From the NCBI RefSeq assembly GCF_001263205.1, contig NZ_CP012333.1:10583501-10647500 (forward strand): 64,000 bases of DNA. The letters run 5' to 3'. Both the position numbers and the translations under genes were made by a program. A model generated the notes under the pieces. It was not told where the DNA came from. It searched no databases and saw only the letters and a list, made by a program, of their open reading frames with translations. Shown here piece after piece: positions 17,041 through 25,499 of the stretch (its first letter is position 1; each line of letters opens with the position of its first letter). Origin of the DNA: Labilithrix luteola (lineage in GTDB: Bacteria; Myxococcota_A; Polyangia; Polyangiales; Polyangiaceae).

Positions 17041-17180
17041 TGATTCGAATCGGAAAGCCCAAGCACAGTCACGTGAAGCGCAACGTCATCAGCGCGCTCC
17101 TCTTGGGCGTCGCGGCACTGGCCCTCGCGCCGAGCGCCATCCACGACATCGTTCGTTACGTGCGCATCAGCCGCATGTGA
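17037..17180 (+). CDS. 47-residue single-span membrane peptide, DUF6893-like
   Basis: The ATG lies within the protease stop (ATGA) and is preceded by GAGAGGAGG about 5 bases upstream, a strong ribosome site for so small a frame. The peptide has a basic N-terminus (RIGKPKHSHVKRN), one hydrophobic helix (VISALLLGVAALALAPSAI) and ends DIVRYVRISRM. This matches the small DUF6893-type peptides recalled at the ends of actinobacterial group 1h operons, which end in a similar RRYLRM. A membrane tether or quinone-side docking peptide for the otherwise anchor-less hydrogenase is an inference. Confidence 0.75.
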   Translation: MMIRIGKPKHSHVKRNVISALLLGVAALALAPSAIHDIVRYVRISRM

Positions 17181-17222
17181 ACGGCCAAACGATGCGCGCC
17201 GACGTTCGCCGCCTCGAGTGCT

Positions 17223-17783
17223 CTAGGACTTGAGCCGCTCGGTGACCTTCTTGCCCGTCGACATCTCGGTGCCGAACGCGTCGACGTATTTGACCTTCGG
17301 CATCACGCCGCCCTCGTCACTCGCCACGTAGAGATGGTCGAGAACGGCCGTGGCGCCTGCGATGATCATCTGCGCGACCCAGCGGCCATTCCAGTAGAAG
17401 ACGCGAATCGGTCGATCGGTTGACGCGTTCAGGCGCAAAGTCCAGGCGTTCGCGCCCTTTTCGCGCTCGACCTTGAACCCGTAGGCCATCTTGTCGAGGC
17501 TGCTGAACTCCTGTCGGCGGCCATCCTCCGCCCTGCGGAGCCAGTAACCGATGATCGGCGTGTCCTTGTCGAGCTCCGTCGGAGTGCCGAGCACCGCATC
17601 GTACTGGACGATGTTGGCGTTCTTGCTCCGATCGATGCGAAACAGCGTCTGGGTCGTCTTGAGGACGGCCCAGGCGGACGGCGCCCTGGCCAGGATCGCG
17701 AGTCCGATTCCGCCGAGGACGAACGACCGGCGCGTGATGTGCCGACTGCGACGCGTGCCTGGTCCGCGAACGCGACCACTCAT
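17223..17783 (-). CDS. DUF4833 protein with Tat-like signal
   Basis: A 186-residue protein. TRRSFVLGGIGLAILARAPSAWA is a twin-arginine-like signal ending in an Ala-x-Ala site, so export to the periplasm is likely. The mature part, with LFRIDRSKNANIVQYD, IIGYWLR, and AYGFKVE, followed by IRVFYWNGRWVAQM, fits DUF4833, a beta-barrel family of unknown function found in proteobacteria and Myxococcota. It converges on the end of the hydrogenase operon with 42 bases between. A relation to the hydrogenase is not indicated. Confidence 0.82.
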   Translation of the reverse strand: MSGRVRGPGTRRSRHITRRSFVLGGIGLAILARAPSAWAVLKTTQTLFRIDRSKNANIVQYDAVLGTPTELDKDTPIIGYWLRRAEDGRRQEFSSLDKMAYGFKVEREKGANAWTLRLNASTDRPIRVFYWNGRWVAQMIIAGATAVLDHLYVASDEGGVMPKVKYVDAFGTEMSTGKKVTERLKS

Positions 17784-17832
17784 GCCTCGGGCCTAGCGAG
17801 TCCGATGCCAAAGACGGCTGCGCCGCGGCGCC

Positions 17833-18063
17833 TCAGCGTCCTTCGACCTTCGCGAGCACCGCACGCGCCGTCGTCGAGAGGCCGTCGGGATCGAGCGCAG
17901 ACTCGACCGTTCGAAGCGTCTTCGCCAGATCGAATGCCTGCTGGCGCCCGGCCGCGTCGAGATCGTGCCATGCGGGGTGGTAGCGCAGGGCATCACGCAC
18001 CGGAGGACGCCACGCCCCGGCGACCTGCTCGATCAGGTTCTCCTCGTCATGTTCCTCGGTCAT
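17833..18063 (-). CDS. Small hypothetical protein coupled to the ECF sigma factor
   Basis: A 76-residue soluble protein, acidic at the N-terminus (MTEEHDEENLIEQV) with helices AAGRQQAFDLAKTLRTVESAL. No family is recognised. Its ATG overlaps the sigma-factor stop by four bases, so it is the third gene of the VIT/VWA-sigma operon. The position is that expected of an anti-sigma factor or sigma partner, but there is no membrane segment and no zinc motif, so this remains a guess. Confidence 0.7.
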   Translation of the reverse strand: MTEEHDEENLIEQVAGAWRPPVRDALRYHPAWHDLDAAGRQQAFDLAKTLRTVESALDPDGLSTTARAVLAKVEGR

Positions 18064-18629
18064 GTCTCGAGCTCCGGCAAGGCGATACCGTGCTTACGCA
18101 GGCACTCGGCGAGCAACCGACGCGCGCGTCCGAAGTTCTGGAGGAAGGTGTTGAGCCTCATTCCGAGCTGGCTCGCGAGGTCCAGATCTTCACTGCGGCC
18201 TTCGCTCCGTACGCGTGCGTCGAGCGCCTGTCTTGGCTTCTCGGGCAGCTTGTCATGACACTCCGCGATGACCTTGCGAAGCATCGGGTCGGGAGACGAG
18301 ACCTCGGACGGCTCGTCGTCGGCCATCACGCGCTCGAGCTCGTCGTCTTCCACCGGACGCGCGCGCGTTCGACGTAACTCGCTGATGGCGAGGTTACGGG
18401 CGATGCGGATGCCGAGACGCACGAGACCGTCGGGTCGCCCGTCCGGCACGAAGCGAGGAGCGACGTGCCAGACGCGCAGCAAGGCTTCCTGGAGAACCGA
18501 CTCCACGTCCACCACGGTGGCGAACGAGCGAAGGCTCTCGCGCATGCGCCCTTCCGCGCGCGCCATCCATTGGCCGAACGCTCGCGTGTCGCGGGCAACG
18601 ATGGCGGGGAGGAAGGCGTCGAGATCCAT
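18060..18629 (-). CDS. ECF-type RNA polymerase sigma factor
   Basis: A 189-residue protein with region 2 (AFGQWMARAEGRMRESLRSF, VVDVESVLQEALLRVWHVAP, then IARNLAISELRR) and region 4 (LPEKPRQALDARV, LDLASQLGMRLNTFLQNFGRARRLLAECL). The linker holds an acidic stretch. It is a group 4 (ECF) sigma factor. No transmembrane anti-sigma gene is adjacent; instead it sits four bases after a VIT/VWA protein and overlaps a 76-residue soluble protein. Region 4 is divergent, with NTFLQNFGRARR in place of the usual LSRARxxL pattern. Confidence 0.85.
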   Translation of the reverse strand: MDLDAFLPAIVARDTRAFGQWMARAEGRMRESLRSFATVVDVESVLQEALLRVWHVAPRFVPDGRPDGLVRLGIRIARNLAISELRRTRARPVEDDELERVMADDEPSEVSSPDPMLRKVIAECHDKLPEKPRQALDARVRSEGRSEDLDLASQLGMRLNTFLQNFGRARRLLAECLRKHGIALPELET

Positions 18630-18633
18630 CGAT

Positions 18634-20907
18634 TCAGCGTCCGAGAAGCCACGCCGCGAGGGCGAGGAGTACGAGGATTAGGAGAACCAGTGCGACGAGC
18701 CAAAGCCGGGTCCGGCGCTTCGGAACGGAGGCGACGAGCGCTTCGCGTCTCGCATCGGCAGCGGGCAATGCCTCGCCCTTCCGCGCAGGAGCCGGTGCCC
18801 CGCCACTCGACGCTTGCGGAACCACGCTCGCCAGGTCCGCCTCGGCCTGCGGCGCTGCCCCTGCCGCGCTCTCCCCTTCCGCCGGCGGGGGCGCGGCGAA
18901 AGCCGCTCGCTTGCGCATTGGACCGCTCGGACCGCGCGGCGCCGGTGAAGGCGGCATCTGCATCACCGGTGCGCTCATGGGACGAGCGACGGACATCGGC
19001 ATCGCGGCCGCCGGCGGCGCACCGCCAAAGCCCAGCGTTGCGCTGCCAAGGCCGAAGCTCGCGAGGCTCGTACCGAACGGCAGCTCCTGCGGGACGCTCT
19101 CGCTGCGCGAGCCCGACTGCGGATCGACCGAAGGAGCGTCGTCTACGGCGACCCACGACGTCATCCGCGTCGAGATCTGGAACACGACGCCGAGGCTCTC
19201 GATCTCGCGGTCGACGGCCTTCGCTTCCTCGCCCATCGTCCAGCGCACCTCGAGATCCGCGACGCGCTCGAGAGCATACAGCGCCGTGACGGCTCGCTCT
19301 CCGCTGCTCGGCGCAATCGGGGCCACATGCACGCGCTCTTCCCAGGTTCCACGCGCAAGCTTCCCGCGAATCACGAGCTCGCCGCCATTCGGATTCAACT
19401 TCAACGCCGCGAGAAGCGGCGCGCCGGCGAAGACGTCGGGCAAGGCTTCGGGGGCCATCTCGACGAGAGCGTCACCGGTGATGGTCACGTCGGTGAGGAT
19501 CGGCGCGCACGTCCGGTCGAGCAGCACGCGACAGGCCTTCTCGGCGTCCTCGCTCAATCCCACGAGGATCTCCGCGCCGCGGCCGGCGCGCGCGATGGCC
19601 GTCGAAAGCGACCGATTCACAGCAGCTCCGACCCCCACGACGTGCATGCGACAGCCCTCCGGCAAGCGCTCGTGGAGCAGCGTGATCAGCTGCTTCTCGC
19701 CGCCCACGTAGCCGTCGGTCAAGAGCACGACCTGCCGCTGAGCACCGGCGCGAAGCGTGGTGAGCGCCTCGACGATGCCCGAGTACATCTCGGTTCCGCC
19801 TTGGGCCTCGAGCCCCATCACCCACGCGATCGCCTTCTTTTTCGCCTCGCGGGTGGCCACGATGGGTGAATGCGCATAGCGCGTCGGACGCGAGGAGAAC
19901 TCCACGAGCTCGAAGCGATCCGCCTCGCCGAGTGACTCGATGAGCTGCCCGACGACGCGCTTCGCCTGCGTGAGAGGCCCTCCGGACATCGATCCACTCG
20001 TGTCGAGGAGCACGACGAGATCCCGCGACTGCGCAGCCATCCCGGCATCGGGCGACGGTGGAACGACGGTGAGAAGCCCGTAGCCATGACGCCCATGGGG
20101 AGACGTCGCGGCCGGACGAGCAACGGCGAGCGAAGCGCCGATCGACGGCTTCACCACCGCCCAGCGGACCACGATGTCTCGGTCCAGCCGCTCCCCTGCA
20201 CCCGACGCGAGCTCGATGACGCCGTCGTCGCGCGTTCGGAGCGAATGCGAGGGCGATTCCACGCGGCGCCCATCGGAGAGCACGTCACCGACCGCGAGCT
20301 CGAGCCCGATACGCGCGCGAACGCCTTTTTCAGCGACGTCTACGTGCACCGCCGCGGCGTCCTCGGGCGTCTCGGTGGCGCCGACGTAACGCGGACCGAT
20401 CACCGTGGGGAACCGAAGCTCCCATTCGCCTTCCGTTCGCCACGCCAATCGAAGGTCCATCGTGATGCGCGCCGTGATGCGCTGGCGCGACGGAATGTTC
20501 CCGATGCTCTGCGTGAAAACGTCCGCCCGCTCTTGCTCGAGGAGCGCCGAGGTCTTGCCCTCCAGGATCGCCTTCTCGAAGGTCTCGCGCGCAGCCGCTT
20601 TGCGATCGACACGACCGGCCACCGTGCGTGCGCCGATCTCGAACGCGTAGCCACTCACGCTGCCATCCGCGGGAAGCGGCATGCGGTAGGTGACCTTCAG
20701 CGTCTCTTCATACGGATTCTCGAAGACCTGCTCGAGCACCGCACGCGCCAGGCCGCCCTTCGTCTCGACGCGCAGGTGCGCCGACACGAGGGGCAACGAG
20801 CGACCGTCCGCCGTTTCCATGTCGGCGCCGCACGGCTCGTGGTCGATCGAGGGAGGAGGCACGGGCATCCGGTACGGCGAGGAAGTGGGAGAGCAGGCTA
20901 GCGTCAT
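18634..20907 (-). CDS. VIT/VWA domain protein with C-terminal membrane anchor
   Basis: A 757-residue protein. Residues ~35-170 form a VIT domain (VLEQVFENPYEETLKVTYRMPLP; TFEKAILEGKTSALLEQERADVF). A VWA domain follows with MIDAS motif VVLLDTSGSMSGG and later VVLLTDGYVGGE. A low-complexity Pro/Ala linker of ~100 residues leads to one hydrophobic helix (LWLVALVLLILVLLALAAWL) ending two residues before the C-terminus. No N-terminal signal peptide is evident, so a tail-anchored, cytoplasm-facing protein is likely. Inter-alpha-trypsin-like VIT/VWA proteins are common in Myxococcota; their role is poorly known. The operon with an ECF sigma factor suggests signalling. Confidence 0.88.
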   Translation of the reverse strand: MTLACSPTSSPYRMPVPPPSIDHEPCGADMETADGRSLPLVSAHLRVETKGGLARAVLEQVFENPYEETLKVTYRMPLPADGSVSGYAFEIGARTVAGRVDRKAAARETFEKAILEGKTSALLEQERADVFTQSIGNIPSRQRITARITMDLRLAWRTEGEWELRFPTVIGPRYVGATETPEDAAAVHVDVAEKGVRARIGLELAVGDVLSDGRRVESPSHSLRTRDDGVIELASGAGERLDRDIVVRWAVVKPSIGASLAVARPAATSPHGRHGYGLLTVVPPSPDAGMAAQSRDLVVLLDTSGSMSGGPLTQAKRVVGQLIESLGEADRFELVEFSSRPTRYAHSPIVATREAKKKAIAWVMGLEAQGGTEMYSGIVEALTTLRAGAQRQVVLLTDGYVGGEKQLITLLHERLPEGCRMHVVGVGAAVNRSLSTAIARAGRGAEILVGLSEDAEKACRVLLDRTCAPILTDVTITGDALVEMAPEALPDVFAGAPLLAALKLNPNGGELVIRGKLARGTWEERVHVAPIAPSSGERAVTALYALERVADLEVRWTMGEEAKAVDREIESLGVVFQISTRMTSWVAVDDAPSVDPQSGSRSESVPQELPFGTSLASFGLGSATLGFGGAPPAAAMPMSVARPMSAPVMQMPPSPAPRGPSGPMRKRAAFAAPPPAEGESAAGAAPQAEADLASVVPQASSGGAPAPARKGEALPAADARREALVASVPKRRTRLWLVALVLLILVLLALAAWLLGR

Positions 20908-20923
20908 CGGGCGACCTTTCGTG

Positions 20924-20940
20924 CGAACGAATCTCGTTCG
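20924..20940. promoter_or_regulatory. Inverted repeat CGAACGA-ATC-TCGTTCG upstream of the VIT/VWA operon
   Basis: Perfect 7-bp arms around a three-base centre lie 16-33 bases before the VIT/VWA start codon. The size and place fit a dimeric regulator's operator or an autoregulatory site, but could also be a short 5' hairpin. No second copy was noticed in the window. Confidence 0.5.
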
Positions 20941-21056
20941 GTTCGAAGGCCCAACGCAGGCCGCCCGGGCCTGGTGACAAAGAAAACGCGAGCTCGGGCG
21001 ATTTCGAAGTTCGCTCGAATTTCCAGCGCCTTAGCCTGATCGCTGGGGCGAAAGGC

Positions 21057-22592
21057 TCACGCTTCTTCTTTGAGCCACTCGCCGAAGCGTTCGCCGATCA
21101 TCAAGGTCGGCAGGTTCGTGTTCGAGCTCGTGATGGTGGGCATCAGGCTTGCGTCTGCCACGTACAGGTCGCGCACGTAGCGCACACGCCCTCGGCCATC
21201 GGTCGCCGCGAGCGGGTCGTCGTCGCGCCCCATCGGGACGGTGCCGCACGGATGGTAGCCCGACCCCGTGATCTGCTCGATGGGCCTGCGGAAGTTGCCT
21301 TCCTCGTCGAAGGGCGAACGCGACGGATACACGGGACGCGCGAGACGCGAGAGCGCCTTCGTCTTCGCGAGCCGGCCGATCCAGCGAAGCGCGTCGAGGC
21401 CGATGCGCTTGTCGCCTTCGTCGGCGAAGAGCGCCGTCTCGATGACCGGCGCCGCGTTCGGCCTCGCCGATCGGAAGCGAAGTCGACCGGCCGCGCGAAC
21501 CTTGCCGATGCACGCCGCGAGGGTCACGCCGGGAACCGGCAAACGAGGCAGCGGGAGAAACGATCCGGGCTGGATCTGCACGTCGTTCGGACACGCGCTG
21601 CCCGTCGACGTGTACCGATGCACGGTCTGCACGAGGGGATGATCGATCTTCGACATGCCCGACTGGCGCGGCAGGAAGAAAACGGCGACGCCCGGATGAT
21701 CGAGCAGACGCGAACCCACGCCGGGAACGTCTGCCACGAGCTCGACGCCGAGACGCGCGATCTCCGCCGCAGGGCCGATGCCCGACCGGAGCAGAACGCC
21801 CGGCGTCGCGATCGCCCCGCCGGCAAGCACGACGCGATCACCGTGCATCTCGAACACGCGTCCGAAGCGTTCGACCTCGACCCCCTGCGCGCGACCATCC
21901 TTCACGATCACGCGACGCACGAGCGTGTCGGGCACGATCGAGAAGTTCGAACGAGCACGGACTTCGGCGGTCAGATAGCAGCGGGCAGCGCTCATGCGCT
22001 CGCCGCCGATCTTGTTCATGGCATGCGGGCCGGCTCCCGCCGTGGTGGGGTCGTTCGTATCTTCGGACTTCGGGAAACCGAGCTCCTCGCAAGCCTCCAG
22101 AAACGCCGCTTGCCACGGCACAAGCTCGTCTTCGCGATGGCGGCGAATGGGAATGGGCCCCTGCCGACCATGCCACTCGTTGTCGAAGTCGAGATCGTTC
22201 TCGAGCCTCTTGAACGCCGGGAGACACGCCTCCCACGACCATTCCGGCAGGCCCAACGACGCCCATTCGTCGTAGTCGTACGGCTGCCCTCGCAAGGCAA
22301 TGCACGTGTTGACGGCCGACGACCCGCCGACCACGCGACCGCGTGGGAACTCCATCGGCAGCGCGCTCCAGAACCGGTGTTCGGTCGCCTTGTACGTGTA
22401 GCCCCAGTCGTGGCTGTACATGGCGTTCTTCTTGCCGCTCCGGAGATCGGCAGGGAGCACCTCGGGGCGTTCGCTCGCCAACGGATAGTCGGGCCCGGCT
22501 TCCACGAGCACGACATCGTGCCGAGAATCCTCCGACAAACGTGCGGCGATTACCGAACCTGCCGAGCCCGCGCCGACGACGACGGTGCGCAT
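21057..22592 (-). CDS. GMC-family FAD oxidoreductase
   Basis: A 511-residue flavoprotein. The dinucleotide-binding loop VVGAGSAGSVIAARL is at the very N-terminus, with EAGPDYP as the ribose-binding Glu. FPRGRVVGGSSAVN is GMC signature 1 and LAGGAIATPGVLLRSGIGP is signature 2. The C-terminal SGYHPCGTVPMGRD with the active-site His, and DASLMPTITSSNTN, complete the family. GMC enzymes oxidise alcohols such as choline, glucose or aliphatic alcohols; the substrate cannot be read from sequence. No betaine genes lie nearby, so choline dehydrogenase is not assumed. It may share a transcript with the two upstream minus-strand genes (33-base gap). Confidence 0.93.
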   Translation of the reverse strand: MRTVVVGAGSAGSVIAARLSEDSRHDVVLVEAGPDYPLASERPEVLPADLRSGKKNAMYSHDWGYTYKATEHRFWSALPMEFPRGRVVGGSSAVNTCIALRGQPYDYDEWASLGLPEWSWEACLPAFKRLENDLDFDNEWHGRQGPIPIRRHREDELVPWQAAFLEACEELGFPKSEDTNDPTTAGAGPHAMNKIGGERMSAARCYLTAEVRARSNFSIVPDTLVRRVIVKDGRAQGVEVERFGRVFEMHGDRVVLAGGAIATPGVLLRSGIGPAAEIARLGVELVADVPGVGSRLLDHPGVAVFFLPRQSGMSKIDHPLVQTVHRYTSTGSACPNDVQIQPGSFLPLPRLPVPGVTLAACIGKVRAAGRLRFRSARPNAAPVIETALFADEGDKRIGLDALRWIGRLAKTKALSRLARPVYPSRSPFDEEGNFRRPIEQITGSGYHPCGTVPMGRDDDPLAATDGRGRVRYVRDLYVADASLMPTITSSNTNLPTLMIGERFGEWLKEEA

Positions 22593-22625
22593 CGCTGGGC
22601 ATCGTAGTCCGAATGGGCGCGAAGA

Positions 22626-23714
22626 TCAGCGTCGGAGCTGAAATACCGGTCCGAGCGCGTCGATGCGTTCTGCCGCATCATCGTCGTCTTCGAGCGCGGC
22701 TTCGACACGCACGCGAACCTGGGGATCGGTTACGATACGCACGAGTTCCTCGTCGTTCGCCCCGTGCCGTCGCTTGAGCAGCCGAGCCGCGGCCATGCGC
22801 GCATCGACCTGCGCAGCCTCGTTCGTCAGCGTCCCGACCAGCGCATCGCGAGCGGGCACGTCTCCGCGATAGGCGCTCCCTTCGGAGGCTGCCGCATCGA
22901 GCCTCGCCAGCCATGCGGCCGTCGGCTCATCGCGACGAACGAGTGGCCCGGTCTCGGCGACGGGCGCGTCTGCCGTGTCGGCCGCGTCTGCGTGCAGCCT
23001 GGCATGGGCCTCGAGCGCGCTGTCTTTCGCGAGCGAGAGGCGCGCTCCCGACATCACGCGCCCGACGAGCACGATCAGCGAGAGCGCCGAAAACACGACG
23101 CCAGGAATGCCCAGTGCCTTCGAGCCGATCGGCGCATCCGGCATCGTCGTCGCCGACTGGTACAGCAGGGCGAACATCACGGTCGCGATGGACAAGGCCC
23201 CCTGGGCAATGGCCCCCTCGCCCCACGTCCGCGACTTCTCGATGTTCCCGAGCGCCTCGGGTGTCTTTCCGAGAGCGTCGATCACGCGTTGGGCGTCCTC
23301 GGCGCGTTCCACCTCGAGAAAGAGGAGGCGTTTGCGGAGGCGAAGCCCCACGCTGGTTCCCCGATGCGCCGCGGCCAGGAAGACCGCCTCGACGTCCTCC
23401 GCCGCGATTCGACGCCCGCCGACCACGATCGCTCGCGGCGAAAGCCGGAGGAACGAAAGCCGACTCGACACGGGCCGCGCAAGCCAGGGACCGAGGGCCG
23501 CGAGGACCATGGTCAAGCCGACGAGGACGAACTCGAACGTGCTCGGCGGTGTGGGCAGAAGGTGGAAGAACAGGTCGTCGAGCAGAACGCCGAGAAGCGC
23601 GAGGACGGCCCCGCCCGTCAGCGCGAGCGGCAAGCCGGCCCCATCTCGCTTGCTCACGACCCGGACATACACGCCAGAACGTGAACGCCCGGGACGCGCG
23701 CCCTCTTCCCCCAT
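22626..23714 (-). CDS. Polytopic membrane protein of unknown function
   Basis: A 362-residue protein with two N-terminal helices (LPLALTGGAVLALLGVLLDDL, FVLVGLTMVLAALGPWL), then a PH-like soluble section (RLSPRAIVVGGRRIAAEDVEAVFL, RLRKRLLFLEVERAEDA). Two further helices (GALSIATVMFALLYQ, VFSALSLIVLVGRVM) and a long cytoplasmic tail of alanine-rich helices follow (HEAT-like, ARMAAARLLKRRHGANDEELVRI). No family is recognised. It starts six bases after the LRR lipoprotein ends, so the two are probably co-transcribed. A GTG at about residue 19 is an alternative start. Confidence 0.75.
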   Translation of the reverse strand: MGEEGARPGRSRSGVYVRVVSKRDGAGLPLALTGGAVLALLGVLLDDLFFHLLPTPPSTFEFVLVGLTMVLAALGPWLARPVSSRLSFLRLSPRAIVVGGRRIAAEDVEAVFLAAAHRGTSVGLRLRKRLLFLEVERAEDAQRVIDALGKTPEALGNIEKSRTWGEGAIAQGALSIATVMFALLYQSATTMPDAPIGSKALGIPGVVFSALSLIVLVGRVMSGARLSLAKDSALEAHARLHADAADTADAPVAETGPLVRRDEPTAAWLARLDAAASEGSAYRGDVPARDALVGTLTNEAAQVDARMAAARLLKRRHGANDEELVRIVTDPQVRVRVEAALEDDDDAAERIDALGPVFQLRR

Positions 23715-23720
23715 ACGGGG

Positions 23721-24539
23721 CTACTTCGTCACGACCTTGAGGCCGCGGCCGACCAGCGGTTGAATCGTGTCGAGGTTGTTGATGGCGCAGCCCTCGACGT
23801 AGAGGAACTTCAGCTTCGTGGCCTCCTTGAGAGGGCTCACGTCGCTGACGTTCGTGTGCTTGATGCTGACCTTCTCGAGCTTCTTCGCCTTCGCGAGCGG
23901 CGCGAGGTCGGAGACCTGCGTGTCGTCGAGTTGCAGCTCGGTGAGGTTCACGAGATTCGCGAGCGGGGCGATGTCACGAACGTGCGTGCGACCGAGATCG
24001 AGCCGGTCGAGCAAGACGAGCTTCTCGAGCGGCTTGAGATCCTCGACCTCGTTGATCGACGCGCGCAGAGACTCGAGTTGAACGAGGTTTGCGATCGGGC
24101 GGAGATCGCGGAGCTTCCCGGGCCCCAGGTACAGGTGCTTCAGGTTCGTCATCTTCGGGATGACGCACGGGTCGAGCTCGTCGAGCGACTGCTTCTTCGT
24201 GAGGTTCAGCGAACGGATGTTCGCGAGGTCGGAGACCTTCAGCGGATCCTTCGGCTTCGAGAGCTTGAGACGGATCTCCGCCTCGAGGTCCGGATCGGTC
24301 AGCGTCAGATCGTTGCCCGTGGGGCAGATGACTTCCTTCGCTTTGACCGGCTCGGGCGCCGCGCTCGCCGACGGCATGGCGGAGGGGACGGCTTCCCTTG
24401 CCGCAACCGCGCCAGAGGCTGCGGCCGACGCCGAGGCACTCGCCTTGGCGAGCAAGTCGTCCTTCTTCTTGTCCTCGTCGCAACCCGAAGCGACAGCCAC
24501 GACAGCTACGAGGGCGACCAAGCTCGCGATGCGTTTCAT
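23721..24539 (-). CDS. Leucine-rich-repeat lipoprotein
   Basis: A 272-residue protein. The signal peptide ends in a lipobox VASGC at Cys20, followed by DEDKKKDD and an Ala/Ser-rich linker to about residue 75. From about residue 95 there are at least six internalin-type LRR units of about 22 residues (LRDLRPIANLVQLESLRAS, VEDLKPLEKLVLLDRLDLG, VRDIAPLANLVNLTELQLD). The Asp at the start of the mature protein is compatible with inner-membrane retention by the E. coli rule, which may not apply here. LRR lipoproteins mediate protein binding; the target is unknown. Confidence 0.88.
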   Translation of the reverse strand: MKRIASLVALVAVVAVASGCDEDKKKDDLLAKASASASAAASGAVAAREAVPSAMPSASAAPEPVKAKEVICPTGNDLTLTDPDLEAEIRLKLSKPKDPLKVSDLANIRSLNLTKKQSLDELDPCVIPKMTNLKHLYLGPGKLRDLRPIANLVQLESLRASINEVEDLKPLEKLVLLDRLDLGRTHVRDIAPLANLVNLTELQLDDTQVSDLAPLAKAKKLEKVSIKHTNVSDVSPLKEATKLKFLYVEGCAINNLDTIQPLVGRGLKVVTK

Positions 24540-24625
24540 GGGGGCGCAGCATACTCTCGAGCTGCCGAAACGCGCCGGAAAAGCTCGTCAATGGCCCCGC
24601 TTCGCCGAATCTCGCATTCCTCGGT

Positions 24626-25186
24626 TCAGGGGGCGCCGGTCGGGAATGCCCCACCCACGATCGGGGTGCCGTCCTTCGCTTGGAACGTGCAGAGAAAAAA
24701 TGTCTCGGACGACCACGAGTTCAGGGGGCCGCGACCACAGTCCATTTGGCCCTTCGTGGTCCCCAGGATCGAAACCTTGCCATCGTCGAGCGTCACCTTC
24801 GGGTCGCTCTCCCGCATCGCGCTGCCAATCGAGATCGCCCAGAGAGGGCTACCATCCGCTGCCGTTTTGATGACGAAGACGTCGCGGTCACCGCGACTGC
24901 GAAGGAGCGTCGCCCCGCCCACCATCGTTCGCGTGAACGTGCCGGTCTCGTACAGATTGCCGCTCGCGTCACGCACGCTCGACGTGAATTCCGGCTCCAC
25001 GCTGTCGTCCCCGAGCGAAACGATTTTCTCCGAGTCGGACGGCGGCGTCGAACGACGCCCAGGAGGAGGGTCCGCTGCCTCCGTGATGGGGGCGTCGTCG
25101 TGTGAGACCGTCTCGACGGGCGCACTGCAGTGAATCCCGCACAGCGCCGTGAGGACGATCAGCCCTGCGTATCTCTTGTCGAGCAT
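24626..25186 (-). CDS. Short lipoprotein with beta-propeller-like repeats
   Basis: A 186-residue protein. The N-terminus (GLIVLTALCGIHCS) is a signal peptide with Cys19 or Cys20 as probable lipid site, though GIHC is a weak lipobox. A Ser/Pro/Asp-rich linker precedes two repeat-like blocks. The block YETGTFTRTMVGG...DVFVIKTAADGSPLWAISIG has the pattern of SBBP-type repeats seen in long Myxococcota surface proteins. Those usually carry many units, so this gene may be a shortened remnant. Function unknown. Confidence 0.7.
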   Translation of the reverse strand: MLDKRYAGLIVLTALCGIHCSAPVETVSHDDAPITEAADPPPGRRSTPPSDSEKIVSLGDDSVEPEFTSSVRDASGNLYETGTFTRTMVGGATLLRSRGDRDVFVIKTAADGSPLWAISIGSAMRESDPKVTLDDGKVSILGTTKGQMDCGRGPLNSWSSETFFLCTFQAKDGTPIVGGAFPTGAP

Positions 25187-25499
25187 CGCGAGCTCCTCCG
25201 TCGCGCGCGGAGAACCACCTCGGTCCGCCTCGGCGACTCACCTCGAAAACTGCAACGACCGCGCCGCTCGCGCTGTTCAGTACGGTCGAGCCAAAGCCCG
25301 CCCTTTCGGGCGCTGCCTCAGCCGACGCAATCGCGCGCATACGCGAACATTGTGGCGTAAGAGCTTCGAACGTCCCCAAGAAAGACTTCGAGAGCGAGCG
25401 CAAGAACGAGCCCAGACACGAACCCGCGAACGAATCAGGTCTCGTGTTTCGACGACAGGAGTGTTTGCGTTCGCAACGCAGCGACGTAAAGCTGCGACG
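25187..25499. other. Intergenic region without a recognised gene
   Basis: These 313 bases lie between the divergent short lipoprotein and the zinc-ribbon protein, so two promoters are expected. A short CG-rich hairpin (CGCCC-TTTC-GGGCG) occurs near 25300. No open frame with a credible ribosome site and no clear -35/-10 pair was found. Confidence 0.4.
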
